DNA of 64,000 bases from Siphonodentalium dalli. Taxonomy: Eukaryota > Mollusca > Scaphopoda > Gadilida > Siphonodentaliidae. Under the pieces are notes generated by a model, which was given only the letters and a program-made list of their open reading frames with translations, was not told where the DNA came from and made no database searches. Location of the stretch: assembly GCA_032622095.1 (NCBI GenBank), contig CP136066.1:189446716-189510715 (forward strand), given 5' to 3'. The translations under genes were made by a program, and so were the position numbers. This document shows, piece after piece, positions 44,924 to 59,095 of the stretch. Position 1 is the first letter of the stretch; each line of letters opens with the position of its first letter.

Positions 44924-47525
44924 TCTCATATATATTTTGAAGACCTCTGTTTGTTTGTTTGTTTGTCTGTCTGTCTGTCATTTATACAAATCTACGATTC
45001 TCGACCGATCGGGACGAAACTTGGTACGTGTGTGTAGTTTGACCAGTCGGTGAACGTTGTCGTATTGGCGAGCCCGTGCGGCGCCCGCTTCGCGCATGCG
45101 CAGACGAGATATCGGAAACGGGTGGAGCTATCGACTTGAAATTTGCTATGTGAATGTATCTTGCCCCGGATACGAATTTTATCGGGTCGCCGAGCCCGTG
45201 CGACGCCAGCTTCGCGCATGCGCAGACGAGATCTCGGAAACGGGTGGAGCTATCGACTTGAAATTTGGTATGTGAATGTATCTTGCCCCGGATACGAATT
45301 ATATCGGGTCGCCGAGCCCGTGCGACGCCAGCTTCGCGCATGCGCAGACCAGATCTCGGAAACGGGTAGAGCTATCGACTTGAAATTTGGTTTTTGAATA
45401 GCCCGGACAACGTCGGGCTCATCGACTTGAAATTTTGTTTTTGAATAGCCCGGACAACGTCGGGCTCATCGGCTAGTCTCATATATATTTTGAAGACCTC
45501 TGTTTGTTTGTTTGTATGTCTGTCTGTCTGTCATTTATACAAATCTACGATTCTCGACCGATCGGGACGAAACTTGGTACGTGTGTGTAGTTTGACCAGG
45601 CGGTGAACGTTGTCGTATTGGCGAGCCCGTGCGGCGCCCGCTTCGCGCATGCGCAAACGAGATCTCGGAAACGGGTGGAGCTATCGACTTGAAATTTGCT
45701 ATGTGAATGTTTCTTGCCCCGGATACGAATTTTATCGGGTCGCCGAGCCCGTGCGACACCAGCTTCGCGCATGCGCAGACGAGATCTCGGAAACGGGTGG
45801 AGCTATCGACTTGAAATTTGCAATGTGAATGTATCTTGCCCCGGATACGAATTTTATCGGGTCGCCGAGCCCGTGCGACGCCAGCTTCGCGCATGCGCAG
45901 ACCAGATCTCGGAAACGGGTAGAGCTATCGACTTGAAATTTTGTTTTTGAATAGCCCGGACAACGTCGGGCTCATCGGCTAGTCTCATATATATTTTGAA
46001 GACCTCTGTCTGTTTGTCTGTATGTTTGTCTGTCTGTATGTTTGTCATTTATACAAATCTACGATTCTCGACCGATCGGGACCAAACTTGGTACGTGTGT
46101 GTAGTTTGACCAGGCGGTGGACGTTGTCGTATTGGCGAGCCCGTGCGGCGCCCGCTTCGCGCATGCGCAGACGAGATCTCGGAAACGGGTGGAGCTATCG
46201 ACTTGAAATTTGGTATGTGAATGTACCTTGCCCCGGATACGAATTTTATCGGGTCGCTGAGCCCGTGCGACGCCAGCTTCGCGCATGCGCAGACGAGAAA
46301 TCGGAAACGGGTGGAGCTATCGACTTGAAATTTGGTATGTGAATGTATCTTGCCCCGGATACGAATTTTATTGGGTCGCCGAGCCCGTGCGACGCCAGCT
46401 TCGCGCATGCGCAGACGAGATCTCGGAAAAGGGCGGAGCTATCGACTTGAAATTTGCTATGTGAATGTATCTTGCCCCGGATACGAATTTTATCGGGTCG
46501 CCGAGCCCGTGCGACGCAAGCTTCGCGCATGCGCAGGCCAGATCTCGGAAACGGGTGGAGCTATCGACTTAAAATTTGGCTTTGCGCATGCGCAGACCAG
46601 ATCTCGGAAACGGGTAGAGCTATCGACTTGAAATTTTGTTTTTGAATAGCCCGGACAACGTCGGGCTCATCGGCAGCTTCGCACATGCGCAGACCAGATC
46701 TCGGAAACGGGTAGAGCTATCGTCTTGAAATTTGGTTTTTGAATAGCCCGGACAACGTCGGGCTGGGTAGAGCTATGGACTTGAAATTTGGTTTTTGAAT
46801 AGCCCGGACAACGTCGGGCTCATCGGCTAGTCACATATATATTTTGAAGACCTCTGTCTGTTTGTCTGTATGTTTGTCTGTCTGTATGTTTGTCATTTAT
46901 ACAAATCTACGATTCTCGACCGATCGGGACCAAACTTGGTACGTGTGTGTAGTTTGACCAGGCGGTGGACGTTGTCGTATTGGCGAGCCCGTGCGGCGCC
47001 CGCTTCGCGCATGCGCAGACGAGATCTCGGAAACGGGTGGAGCTATCGACTTGAAATTTGGTATGTGAATGTACCTTGCCCCGGATACGAATTTTATCGG
47101 GTCGCCGAGCCCGTGCGACGCCAGCTTCGCGCATGCGCAGACGAGATCTCGGAAACGGGTGGAGCTATCGACTTGAAATTTGGTATGTGAATGTATCTTG
47201 CCCCGGATACGAATTTTATTGGGTCGCCGAGCCCGTGCGACGCCAGCTTCGCGCATGCGCAGACGAGATCTCGGAAAAGGGCGGAGCTATCGACTTGAAA
47301 TTTGGTATGTGAATGTATCTTGCCCCGGATACGAATTTTATCTGGTCGCCGAGCCCGTGCGACGCAAGCTTCGCGCATGCGCAGGCCAGATCTCGGAAAC
47401 GGGTGGAGCTATCGACTTAAAATTTGGCTTTGCGCATGCGCAGACCAGATCTCGGAAACGGGTAGAGCTATCGACTTGAAATTTTGTTTTTGAATAGCCC
47501 GGACAACGTCGGGCTCATCGGCTAG

Positions 47526-50295
47526 TCTCATATATATTTTGAAGACCTCTGTCTGTTTGTCTGTATGTTTGTCTGTCTGTATGTTTGTCATTTATACAAA
47601 TCTACGATTCTCGACCGATCGGGACCAAACTTGGTACGTGTGTGTAGTTTGACCAGGCGGTGGACGTTGTCGTATTGGCGAGCCCGTGCGGCGCCCGCTT
47701 CGCGCATGCGCAGACGAGATCTCGGAAACGGGTGGAGCTATCGACTTGAAATTTGGTATGTGAATGTACCTTGCCCCGGATACGAATTTTATCGGGTCGC
47801 TGAGCCCGTGCGACGCCAGCTTCGCGCATGCGCAGACGAGAAATCGGAAACGGGTGGAGCTATCGACTTGAAATTTGGTATGTGAATGTATCTTGCCCCG
47901 GATACGAATTTTATTGGGTCGCCGAGCCCGTGCGACGCCAGCTTCGCGCATGCGCAGACGAGATCTCGGAAAAGGGCGGAGCTATCGACTTGAAATTTGC
48001 TATGTGAATGTATCTTGCCCCGGATACGAATTTTATCGGGTCGCCGAGCCCGTGCGACGCAAGCTTCGCGCATGCGCAGGCCAGATCTCGGAAACGGGTG
48101 GAGCTATCGACTTGAAATTTGGCTTTGCGCATGCGCAGACCAGATCTCGGAAACGGGTAGAGCTATCGACTTGAAATTTTGTTTTTGAATAGCCCGGACA
48201 ACGTCGGGCTCATCGGCAGCTTCGCACATGCGCAGACCAGATCTCGGAAACGGGTAGAGCTATCGTCTTGAAATTTGGTTTTTGAATAGCCCGGACAACG
48301 TCGGGCTGGGTAGAGCTATGGACTTGAAATTTGGTTTTTGAATAGCCCGGACAACGTCGGGCTCATCGGCTAGTCACATATATATTTTGAAGACCTCTGT
48401 CTGTTTGTCTGTATGTTTGTCTGTCTGTATGTTTGTCATTTATACAAATCTACGATTCTCGACCGATCGGGACCAAACTTGGTACGTGTGTGTAGTTTGA
48501 CCAGGCGGTGGACGTTGTCGTATTGGCGAGCCCGTGCGGCGCCCGCTTCGCGCATGCGCAGACGAGATCTCGGAAACGGGTGGAGCTATCGACTTGAAAT
48601 TTGGTATGTGAATGTACCTTGCCCCGGATACGAATTTTATCGGGTCGCCGAGCCCGTGCGACGCCAGCTTCGCGCATGCGCAGACGAGATCTCGGAAACG
48701 GGTGGAGCTATCGACTTGAAATTTGGTATGTGAATGTATCTTGCCCCGGATACGAATTTTATTGGGTCGCCGAGCCCGTGCGACGCCAGCTTCGCGCATG
48801 CGCAGACGAGATCTCGGAAAAGGGCGGAGCTATCGACTTGAAATTTGGTATGTGAATGTATCTTGCCCCGGATACGAATTTTATCTGGTCGCCGAGCCCG
48901 TGCGACGCAAGCTTCGCGCATGCGCAGGCCAGATCTCGGAAACGGGTGGAGCTATCGACTTAAAATTTGGCTTTGCGCATGCGCAGACCAGATCTCGGAA
49001 ACGGGTAGAGCTATCGACTTGAAATTTTGTTTTTGAATAGCCCGGACAACGTCGGGCTCATCGGCAGCTTCGCACATGCGCAGACCAGATCTCGGAAACG
49101 GGTAGAGCTATCGTCTTGAAATTTGGTTTTTGAATAGCCCGGACAACGTCGGGCTGGGTAGAGCTATGGACTTGAAATTTGGTTTTTGAATAGCCCGGAC
49201 AACGTCGGGCTCATCGGCTAGTCTCATATATATTTTGAAGACCTCTGTCTGTTTGTCTGTCTGTTTGTCTGTTTGTTTGTTTGTCATTTATACAAATCTA
49301 CGATTCTCGACCGATCGGTACGAAACTTGGTACGTGTGTGTAGTTTGACCAGGCGGTGGACGTTGTCGTATTGGCGAGCCCGTGCGGCGCCCGTGCAGCG
49401 CATGCGCAGACGAGATCTCGGAAACGGGTGGAGCTATCGACTTGAAATTTGCTATGTGAATGCATCTTGCCCCGGATACGAATTTTATCGGGTCGCCGAG
49501 CCCGTGCGACGCCAGCTTCGCGCATGCGCAGACGAGATCTCGGAAACAGGTGGAGCTATCGACTTGAAATTTGCTATGTGAATGTATCTTGCCCCGTATA
49601 CGAATTTTATCGGGTCGCCGAGCCCGTGGGACGCCAGCTTCGCGCATGCACAGACCAGATCTCGGAAACGGGTGGAGCTATCGACTTGAAATTTGCTATG
49701 TGAATGTATCTTGCACCGGATACGAATTTTATCGGGTCGCCGAGTCCGTGCGACGCCAGCTTCGCGCATGCGCAGACCAGATCTCGGAAACGGGTGGATC
49801 TATCGACTTGAAATTTGGTTTTTGAATAGCCCGGACAACGTCGGGCTGGGTACGAATTTTATCGGGTCGCCGAGTCCGTGCGACGCCAGCTTCGCGCATG
49901 CGCAGACGATATCTCGGAAACGGGTGGAGCTATCGACTTGAAATTTGGTATGTGAATGTATCTTGCCCCGGATACGAATTTTATCCGGTCGCCGAGCCCG
50001 TGCGACGCCAGCTTCGCGCATGCGCAGACGAGATCTCGGAAACGGGTGGAGCTATCGACTTGAAATTTGGTTTTTGAATAGCCCAGACAACGTCGGGCTG
50101 GGTACGAATTTTATCGGGTCGCCGAGCCGGTGCGACGCCAGCTTCGCGCATGCGCAGACCAGATCTCGGAAACGGGTAGAGCTATCGACTAGAAATTTGG
50201 TTTTTGAATAGCCCGGACAACGTCGGGCTGGGTAGAGCTATCGACTTGAAATTTGGTTTTTGAATAGCCCGGACAACGTCGGGCTCATCGGCTAG
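47526..50295 (+). repeat. Super-repeat block 1 (848+848+1074 bp)
   Basis: Three consecutive units totalling 2770 bp. The first two have ~122-bp monomers plus a short GCTTTGCGCATGCGCAG half-monomer; the third has the GTGCAGCGCATGCGC variant header and two hairpin-to-GGGTACGAATTTT fusions. Confidence 0.8.
50292..50295 (+). terminator. Example of a Helitron-type 3' terminus
   Basis: Hairpin 50266-50285 (AGCCCG / CGGGCT stem, or a 7-bp stem with a bulged G and loop CAACG), CATCGG spacer 50286-50291, CTAG 50292-50295, then TCTCAT of the next unit. This is a transposon end signal, not a transcription terminator. Confidence 0.65.
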
Positions 50296-51143
50296 TCTCA
50301 TATATATTTTGAAGACCTCTGTCTGTTTGTCTGTATGTTTGTCTGTCTGTATGTTTGTCATTTATACAAATCTACGATTCTCGACCGATCGGGACCAAAC
50401 TTGGTACGTGTGTGTAGTTTGACCAGGCGGTGGACGTTGTCGTATTGGCGAGCCCGTGCGGCGCCCGCTTCGCGCATGCGCAGACGAGATCTCGGAAACG
50501 GGTGGAGCTATCGACTTGAAATTTGGTATGTGAATGTACCTTGCCCCGGATACGAATTTTATCGGGTCGCTGAGCCCGTGCGACGCCAGCTTCGCGCATG
50601 CGCAGACGAGATCTCGGAAACGGGTGGAGCTATCGACTTGAAATTTGGTATGTGAATGTATCTTGCCCCGGATACGAATTTTATTGGGTCGCCGAGCCCG
50701 TGCGACGCCAGCTTCGCGCATGCGCAGACGAGATCTCGGAAAAGGGCGGAGCTATCGACTTGAAATTTGCTATGTGAATGTATCTTGCCCCGGATACGAA
50801 TTTTATCGGGTCGCCGAGCCCGTGCGACGCAAGCTTCGCGCATGCGCAGGCCAGATCTCGGAAACGGGTGGAGCTATCGACTTAAAATTTGGCTTTGCGC
50901 ATGCGCAGACCAGATCTCGGAAACGGGTAGAGCTATCGACTTGAAATTTTGTTTTTGAATAGCCCGGACAACGTCGGGCTCATCGGCAGCTTCGCACATG
51001 CGCAGACCAGATCTCGGAAACGGGTAGAGCTATCGTCTTGAAATTTGGTTTTTGAATAGCCCGCACAACGTCGGGCTGGGTAGAGCTATGGACTTGAAAT
51101 TTGGTTTTTGAATAGCCCGGACAACGTCGGGCTCATCGGCTAG

Positions 51144-51981
51144 TCTCATATATATTTTGAAGACCTCTGTCTGTTTGTCTGTATGTTTGTCTGTCTGTAT
51201 GTTTGTCATTTATACAAATCTACGATTCTCGACCGATCGGGACCAAACTTGGTACGTGTGTGTAGTTTGACCAGGCGGTGGACGTTGTCGTATTGGCGAG
51301 CCCGTGCGGCGCCCGCTTCGCGCATGCGCAGACGAGATCTCGGAAACGGGTGGAGCTATCGACTTGAAATTTGGTATGTGAATGTACCTTGCCCCGGATA
51401 CGAATTTTATCGGGTCGCTGAGCCCGTGCGACGCCAGCTTCGCGCATGCGCAGACGAGATATCGGAAACGGGTGGAGCTATCGACTTGAAATTTGGTATG
51501 TGAATGTATCTTGCCCCGGATACGAATTTTATTGGGTCGCCGAGCCCGTGCGACGCCAGCTTCGCGCATGCGCAGACGAGATCTCGGAAAAGGGCGGAGC
51601 TATCGACTTGAAATTTGCTATGTGAATGTATCTTGCCCCGGATACGAATTTTATCGGGTCGCCGAGCCCGTGCGACGCAAGCTTCGCGCATGCGCAGGCC
51701 AGATCTCGGAAACGGGTGGAGCTATCGACTTAAAATTTGGCTTTGCGCATGCGCAGACCAGATCTCGGAGCTATCGACTTGAAATTTTGTTTTTGAATAG
51801 CCCGGACAACGTCGGGCTCATCGGCAGCTTCGCACATGCGCAGACCAGATCTCGGAAACGGGTAGAGCTATCGTCTTGAAATTTGGTTTTTGAATAGCCC
51901 GGACAACGTCGGGCTGGGTAGAGCTATGGACTTGAAATTTGGTTTTTGAATAGCCCGGACAACGTCGGGCTCATCGGCTAG
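51144..51981 (+). repeat. Unit 9 with a 10-bp deletion (838 bp)
   Basis: Near 51768 the sequence reads ATCTCGGAGCTATCG where other units have ATCTCGGAAACGGGTAGAGC; otherwise it equals an 848-bp unit. Confidence 0.85.
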
Positions 51982-53677
51982 TCTCATATATATTTTGAAG
52001 ACCTCTGTCTGTTTGTCTGTATGTTTGTCTGTCTGTATGTTTGTCATTTATACAAATCTACGATTCTCGACAGATCGGGACCAAACTTGGTACGTGTGTG
52101 TAGTTTGACCAGGCGGTGGACGTTGTCGTATTGGCGAGCCCGTGCGGCGCCCGCTTCGCGCATGCGCAGACGAGATCTCGGAAACGGGTGGAGCTATCGA
52201 CTTGAAATTTGGTATGTGAATGTACCTTGCCCCGGATACGAATTTTATCGGGTCGCCGAGCCCGTGCGACGCCAGCTTCGCGCATGCGCAGACGAGATCT
52301 CGGAAACGGGTGGAGCTATCGACTTGAAATTTGGTATGTGAATGTATCTTGCCCCGGATACGAATTTTATTGGGTCGCCGAGCCCGTGCGACGCCAGCTT
52401 CGCGCATGCGCAGACGAGATCTCGGAAAAGGGCGGAGCTATCGACTTGAAATTTGGTATGTGAATGTATCTTGCCCCGGATACGAATTTTATCTGGTCGC
52501 CGAGCCCGTGCGACGCAAGCTTCGCGCATGCGCAGGCCAGATCTCGGAAACGGGTGGAGCTATCGACTTAAAATTTGGCTTTGCGCATGCGCAGACCAGA
52601 TCTCGGAAACGGGTAGAGCTATCGACTTGAAATTTTGTTTTTGAATAGCCCGGACAACGTCGGGCTCATCGGCAGCTTCGCACATGCGCAGACCAGATCT
52701 CGGAAACGGGTAGAGCTATCGTCTTGAAATTTGGTTTTTGAATAGCCCGGACAACGTCGGGCTGGGTAGAGCTATGGACTTGAAATTTGGTTTTTGAATA
52801 GCCCGGACAACGTCGGGCTCATCGGCTAGTCTCATATATATTTTGAAGACCTCTGTCTGTTTGTCTGTCTGTTTGTCTGTTTGTTTGTTTGTCATTTATA
52901 CAAATCTACGATTCTCGACCGATCGGTACGAAACTTGGTACGTGTGTGTAGTTTGACCAGGCGGTGGACGTTGTCGTATTGGCGAGCCCGTGCGGCGCCC
53001 GTGCAGCGCATGCGCAGACGAGATCTCGGAAACGGGTGGAGCTATCGACTTGAAATTTGCTATGTGAATGCATCTTGCCCCGGATACGAATTTTATCGGG
53101 TCGCCGAGCCCGTGCGACGCCAGCTTCGCGCATGCGCAGACGAGATCTCGGAAACAGGTGGAGCTATCGACTTGAAATTTGCTATGTGAATGTATCTTGC
53201 CCCGTATACGAATTTTATCGGGTCGCCGAGCCCGTGGGACGCCAGCTTCGCGCATGCACAGACCAGATCTCGGAAACGGGTGGAGCTATCGACTTGAAAT
53301 TTGCTATGTGAATGTATCTTGCACCGGATACGAATTTTATCGGGTCGCCGAGCCCGTGCGACGCAAGCTTCGCGCATGCGCAGGCCAGATCTCGGAAACG
53401 GGTGGAGCTATCGACTTAAAATTTGGCTTTGCGCATGCGCAGACCAGATCTCGGAAACGGGTAGAGCTATCGACTTGAAATTTTGTTTTTGAATAGCCCG
53501 GACAACGTCGGGCTCATCGGCAGCTTCGCACATGCGCAGACCAGATCTCGGAAACGGGTAGAGCTATCGTCTTGAAATTTGGTTTTTGAATAGCCCGCAC
53601 AACGTCGGGCTGGGTAGAGCTATGGACTTGAAATTTGGTTTTTGAATAGCCCGGACAACGTCGGGCTCATCGGCTAG

Positions 53678-56447
53678 TCTCATATATATTTTGAAGACCT
53701 CTGTCTGTTTGTCTGTATGTTTGTCTGTCTGTATGTTTGTCATTTATACAAATCTACGATTCTCGACCGATCGGGACCAAACTTGGTACGTGTGTGTAGT
53801 TTGACCAGGCGGTGGACGTTGTCGTATTGGCGAGCCCGTGCGGCGCCCGCTTCGCGCATGCGCAGACGAGATCTCGGAAACGGGTGGAGCTATCGACTTG
53901 AAATTTGGTATGTGAATGTACCTTGCCCCGGATACGAATTTTATCGGGTCGCTGAGCCCGTGCGACGCCAGCTTCGCGCATGCGCAGACGAGATATCGGA
54001 AACGGGTGGAGCTATCGACTTGAAATTTGGTATGTGAATGTATCTTGCCCCGGATACGAATTTTATTGGGTCGCCGAGCCCGTGCGACGCCAGCTTCGCG
54101 CATGCGCAGACGAGATCTCGGAAAAGGGCGGAGCTATCGACTTGAAATTTGCTATGTGAATGTATCTTGCCCCGGATACGAATTTTATCGGGTCGCCGAG
54201 CCCGTGCGACGCAAGCTTCGCGCATGCGCAGGCCAGATCTCGGAAACGGGTGGAGCTATCGACTTAAAATTTGGCTTTGCGCATGCGCAGACCAGATCTC
54301 GGAAACGGGTAGAGCTATCGACTTGAAATTTTGTTTTTGAATAGCCCGGACAACGTCGGGCTCATCGGCAGCTTCGCACATGCGCAGACCAGATCTCGGA
54401 AACGGGTAGAGCTATCGTCTTGAAATTTGGTTTTTGAATAGCCCGGACAACGTCGGGCTGGGTAGAGCTATGGACTTGAAATTTGGTTTTTGAATAGCCC
54501 GGACAACGTCGGGCTCATCGGCTAGTCTCATATATATTTTGAAGACCTCTGTCTGTTTGTCTGTATGTTTGTCTGTCTGTATGTTTGTCATTTATACAAA
54601 TCTACGATTCTCGACAGATCGGGACCAAACTTGGTACGTGTGTGTAGTTTGACCAGGCGGTGGACGTTGTCGTATTGGCGAGCCCGTGCGGCGCCCGCTT
54701 CGCGCATGCGCAGACGAGATCTCGGAAACGGGTGGAGCTATCGACTTGAAATTTGGTATGTGAATGTACCTTGCCCCGGATACGAATTTTATCGGGTCGC
54801 CGAGCCCGTGCGACGCCAGCTTCGCGCATGCGCAGACGAGATCTCGGAAACGGGTGGAGCTATCGACTTGAAATTTGGTATGTGAATGTATCTTGCCCCG
54901 GATACGAATTTTATTGGGTCGCCGAGCCCGTGCGACGCCAGCTTCGCGCATGCGCAGACGAGATCTCGGAAAAGGGCGGAGCTATCGACTTGAAATTTGG
55001 TATGTGAATGTATCTTGCCCCGGATACGAATTTTATCTGGTCGCCGAGCCCGTGCGACGCAAGCTTCGCGCATGCGCAGGCCAGATCTCGGAAACGGGTG
55101 GAGCTATCGACTTAAAATTTGGCTTTGCGCATGCGCAGACCAGATCTCGGAAACGGGTAGAGCTATCGACTTGAAATTTTGTTTTTGAATAGCCCGGACA
55201 ACGTCGGGCTCATCGGCAGCTTCGCACATGCGCAGACCAGATCTCGGAAACGGGTAGAGCTATCGTCTTGAAATTTGGTTTTTGAATAGCCCGGACAACG
55301 TCGGGCTGGGTAGAGCTATGGACTTGAAATTTGGTTTTTGAATAGCCCGGACAACGTCGGGCTCATCGGCTAGTCTCATATATATTTTGAAGACCTCTGT
55401 CTGTTTGTCTGTCTGTTTGTCTGTTTGTTTGTTTGTCATTTATACAAATCTACGATTCTCGACCGATCGGTACGAAACTTGGTACGTGTGTGTAGTTTGA
55501 CCAGGCGGTGGACGTTGTCGTATTGGCGAGCCCGTGCGGCGCCCGTGCAGCGCATGCGCAGACGAGATCTCGGAAACGGGTGGAGCTATCGACTTGAAAT
55601 TTGCTATGTGAATGCATCTTGCCCCGGATACGAATTTTATCGGGTCGCCGAGCCCGTGCGACGCCAGCTTCGCGCATGCGCAGACGAGATCTCGGAAACA
55701 GGTGGAGCTATCGACTTGAAATTTGCTATGTGAATGTATCTTGCCCCGTATACGAATTTTATCGGGTCGCCGAGCCCGTGGGACGCCAGCTTCGCGCATG
55801 CACAGACCAGATCTCGGAAACGGGTGGAGCTATCGACTTGAAATTTGCTATGTGAATGTATCTTGCACCGGATACGAATTTTATCGGGTCGCCGAGTCCG
55901 TGCGACGCCAGCTTCGCGCATGCGCAGACCAGATCTCGGAAACGGGTGGATCTATCGACTTGAAATTTGGTTTTTGAATAGCCCGGACAACGTCGGGCTG
56001 GGTACGAATTTTATCGGGTCGCCGAGTCCGTGCGACGCCAGCTTCGCGCATGCGCAGACGATATCTCGGAAACGGGTGGAGCTATCGACTTGAAATTTGG
56101 TATGTGAATGTATCTTGCCCCGGATACGAATTTTATCCGGTCGCCGAGCCCGTGCGACGCCAGCTTCGCGCATGCGCAGACGAGATCTCGGAAACGGGTG
56201 GAGCTATCGACTTGAAATTTGGTTTTTGAATAGCCCGGACAACGTCGGGCTGGGTACGAATTTTATCGGGTCGCCGAGCCCGTGCGACGCCAGCTTCGCG
56301 CATGCGCAGACCAGATCTCGGAAACGGGTAGAGCTATCGACTAGAAATTTGGTTTTTGAATAGCCCGGACAACGTCGGGCTGGGTAGAGCTATCGACTTG
56401 AAATTTGGTTTTTGAATAGCCCGGACAACGTCGGGCTCATCGGCTAG
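53678..56447 (+). repeat. Super-repeat block 2 (848+848+1074 bp)
   Basis: Same 2770-bp order as 47526-50295, with small differences (for example ATATCGG in the first unit, AGCCCG versus AGCCGG late in the third). Confidence 0.8.
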
Positions 56448-57295
56448 TCTCATATATATTTTGAAGACCTCTGTCTGTTTGTCTGTATGTTTGTCTGTCT
56501 GTATGTTTGTCATTTATACAAATCTACGATTCTCGACCGATCGGGACCAAACTTGGTACGTGTGTGTAGTTTGACCAGGCGGTGGACGTTGTCGTATTGG
56601 CGAGCCCGTGCGGCGCCCGCTTCGCGCATGCGCAGACGAGATCTCGGAAACGGGTGGAGCTATCGACTTGAAATTTGGTATGTGAATGTACCTTGCCCCG
56701 GATACGAATTTTATCGGGTCGCTGAGCCCGTGCGACGCCAGCTTCGCGCATGCGCAGACGAGATCTCGGAAACGGGTGGAGCTATCGACTTGAAATTTGG
56801 TATGTGAATGTATCTTGCCCCGGATACGAATTTTATTGGGTCGCCGAGCCCGTGCGACGCCAGCTTCGCGCATGCGCAGACGAGATCTCGGAAAAGGGCG
56901 GAGCTATCGACTTGAAATTTGCTATGTGAATGTATCTTGCCCCGGATACGAATTTTATCGGGTCGCCGAGCCCGTGCGACGCAAGCTTCGCGCATGCGCA
57001 GGCCAGATCTCGGAAACGGGTGGAGCTATCGACTTAAAATTTGGCTTTGCGCATGCGCAGACCAGATCTCGGAAACGGGTAGAGCTATCGACTTGAAATT
57101 TTGTTTTTGAATAGCCCGGACAACGTCGGGCTCATCGGCAGCTTCGCACATGCGCAGACCAGATCTCGGAAACGGGTAGAGCTATCGTCTTGAAATTTGG
57201 TTTTTGAATAGCCCGCACAACGTCGGGCTGGGTAGAGCTATGGACTTGAAATTTGGTTTTTGAATAGCCCGGACAACGTCGGGCTCATCGGCTAG

Positions 57296-58021
57296 TCTCA
57301 TATATATTTTGAAGACCTCTGTCTGTTTGTCTGTATGTTTGTCTGTCTGTATGTTTGTCATTTATACAAATCTACGATTCTCGACCGATCGGGACCAAAC
57401 TTGGTACGTGTGTGTAGTTTGACCAGGCGGTGGACGTTGTCGTATTGGCGAGCCCGTGCGGCGCCCGCTTCGCGCATGCGCAGACGAGATCTCGGAAACG
57501 GGTGGAGCTATCGACTTGAAATTTGGTATGTGAATGTACCTTGCCCCGGATACGAATTTTATCGGGTCGCCGAGCCCGTGCGACGCCAGCTTCGCGCATG
57601 CGCAGACGAGATCTCGGAAACGGGTGGAGCTATCGACTTGAAATTTGGTATGTGAATGTATCTTGCCCCGGATACGAATTTTATCGGGTCGCCGAGCCCG
57701 TGCGACGCAAGCTTCGCGCATGCGCAGGCCAGATCTCGGAAACGGGTGGAGCTATCGACTTAAAATTTGGCTTTGCGCATGCGCAGACCAGATCTCGGAA
57801 ACGGGTAGAGCTATTGACTTGAAATTTTGTTTTTGAATAGCCCGGACAACGTCGGGCTCATCGGCAGCTTCGCACATGCGCAGACCAGATCTCGGAAACG
57901 GGTAGAGCTATCGTCTTGAAATTTGGTTTTTGAATAGCCCGGACAACGTCGGGCTGGGTAGAGCTATGGACTTGAAATTTGGTTTTTGAATAGCCCGGAC
58001 AACGTCGGGCTCATCGGCTAG
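57296..58021 (+). repeat. Unit 16, one monomer short (726 bp)
   Basis: Exactly 122 bp shorter than the 848-bp type, lacking the monomer that carries GGAAAAGGGCGGAGC. A clean loss of one monomer indicates unequal exchange or replication slippage in register. Confidence 0.85.
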
Positions 58022-59095
58022 TCTCATATATATTTTGAAGACCTCTGTCTGTTTGTCTGTCTGTATGTCTGTTTGTTTGTTTGTCATTTATACAAATCTA
58101 CGATTCTCGACCGATCGGTACGAAACTTGGTACGTGTGTGTAGTTTGACCAGGCGGTGGACGTTGTCGTATTGGCGAGCCCGTGCGGCGCCCGTGCAGCG
58201 CATGCGCAGACGAGATCTCGGAAACGGGTGGAGCTATCGACTTGAAATTTGCTATGTGAATGCATCTTGCCCCGGATACGAATTTTATCGGGTCGCCGAG
58301 CCCGTGCGACGCCAGCTTCGCGCATGCGCAGACGAGATCTCGGAAACAGGTGGAGCTATCGACTTGAAATTTGCTATGTGAATGTATCTTGCCCCGTATA
58401 CGAATTTTATCGGGTCGCCGAGCCCGTGGGACGCCAGCTTCGCGCATGCACAGACCAGATCTCCGAAACGGGTGGAGCTATCGACTTGAAATTTGCTATG
58501 TGAATGTATCTTGCACCGGATACGAATTTTATCGAGTCGCCGAGCCCGTGCGACGCCAGCTTCGCGCATGCGCAGACCAGATCTCGGAAACGGGTGGATC
58601 TATCGACTTGAAATTTGGTTTTTGAATAGCCCGGACAACGTCGGGCTGGGTACGAATTTTATCGGGTCGCCGAGTCCGTGCGACGCCAGCTTCGCGCATG
58701 CGCAGACGATATCTCGGAAACGGGTGGAGCTATCGACTTGAAATTTGGTATGTGAATGTATCTTGCCCCGGATACGAATTTTATCCGGTCGCCGAGTCCG
58801 TGCGACGCCAGCTTCGCGCATGCGCAGACGAGATCTCGGAAACGGGTGGAGCTATCGACTTGAAATTTGGTTTTTGAATAGCCCGGACAACGTCGGGCTG
58901 GGTACGAATTTTATCGGGTTGCCGAGCCCGTGCGACGCCAGCTTCGCGCATGCGCAGACCAGATCTCGGAAACGGGTAGAGCTATCGACTAGAAATTTGG
59001 TTTTTGAATAGCCCGGACAACGTCGGGCTGGGTAGAGCTATCGACTTGAAATTTTGTTTTTGAATAGCCCGGACAACGTCGGGCTCATCGGCTAG

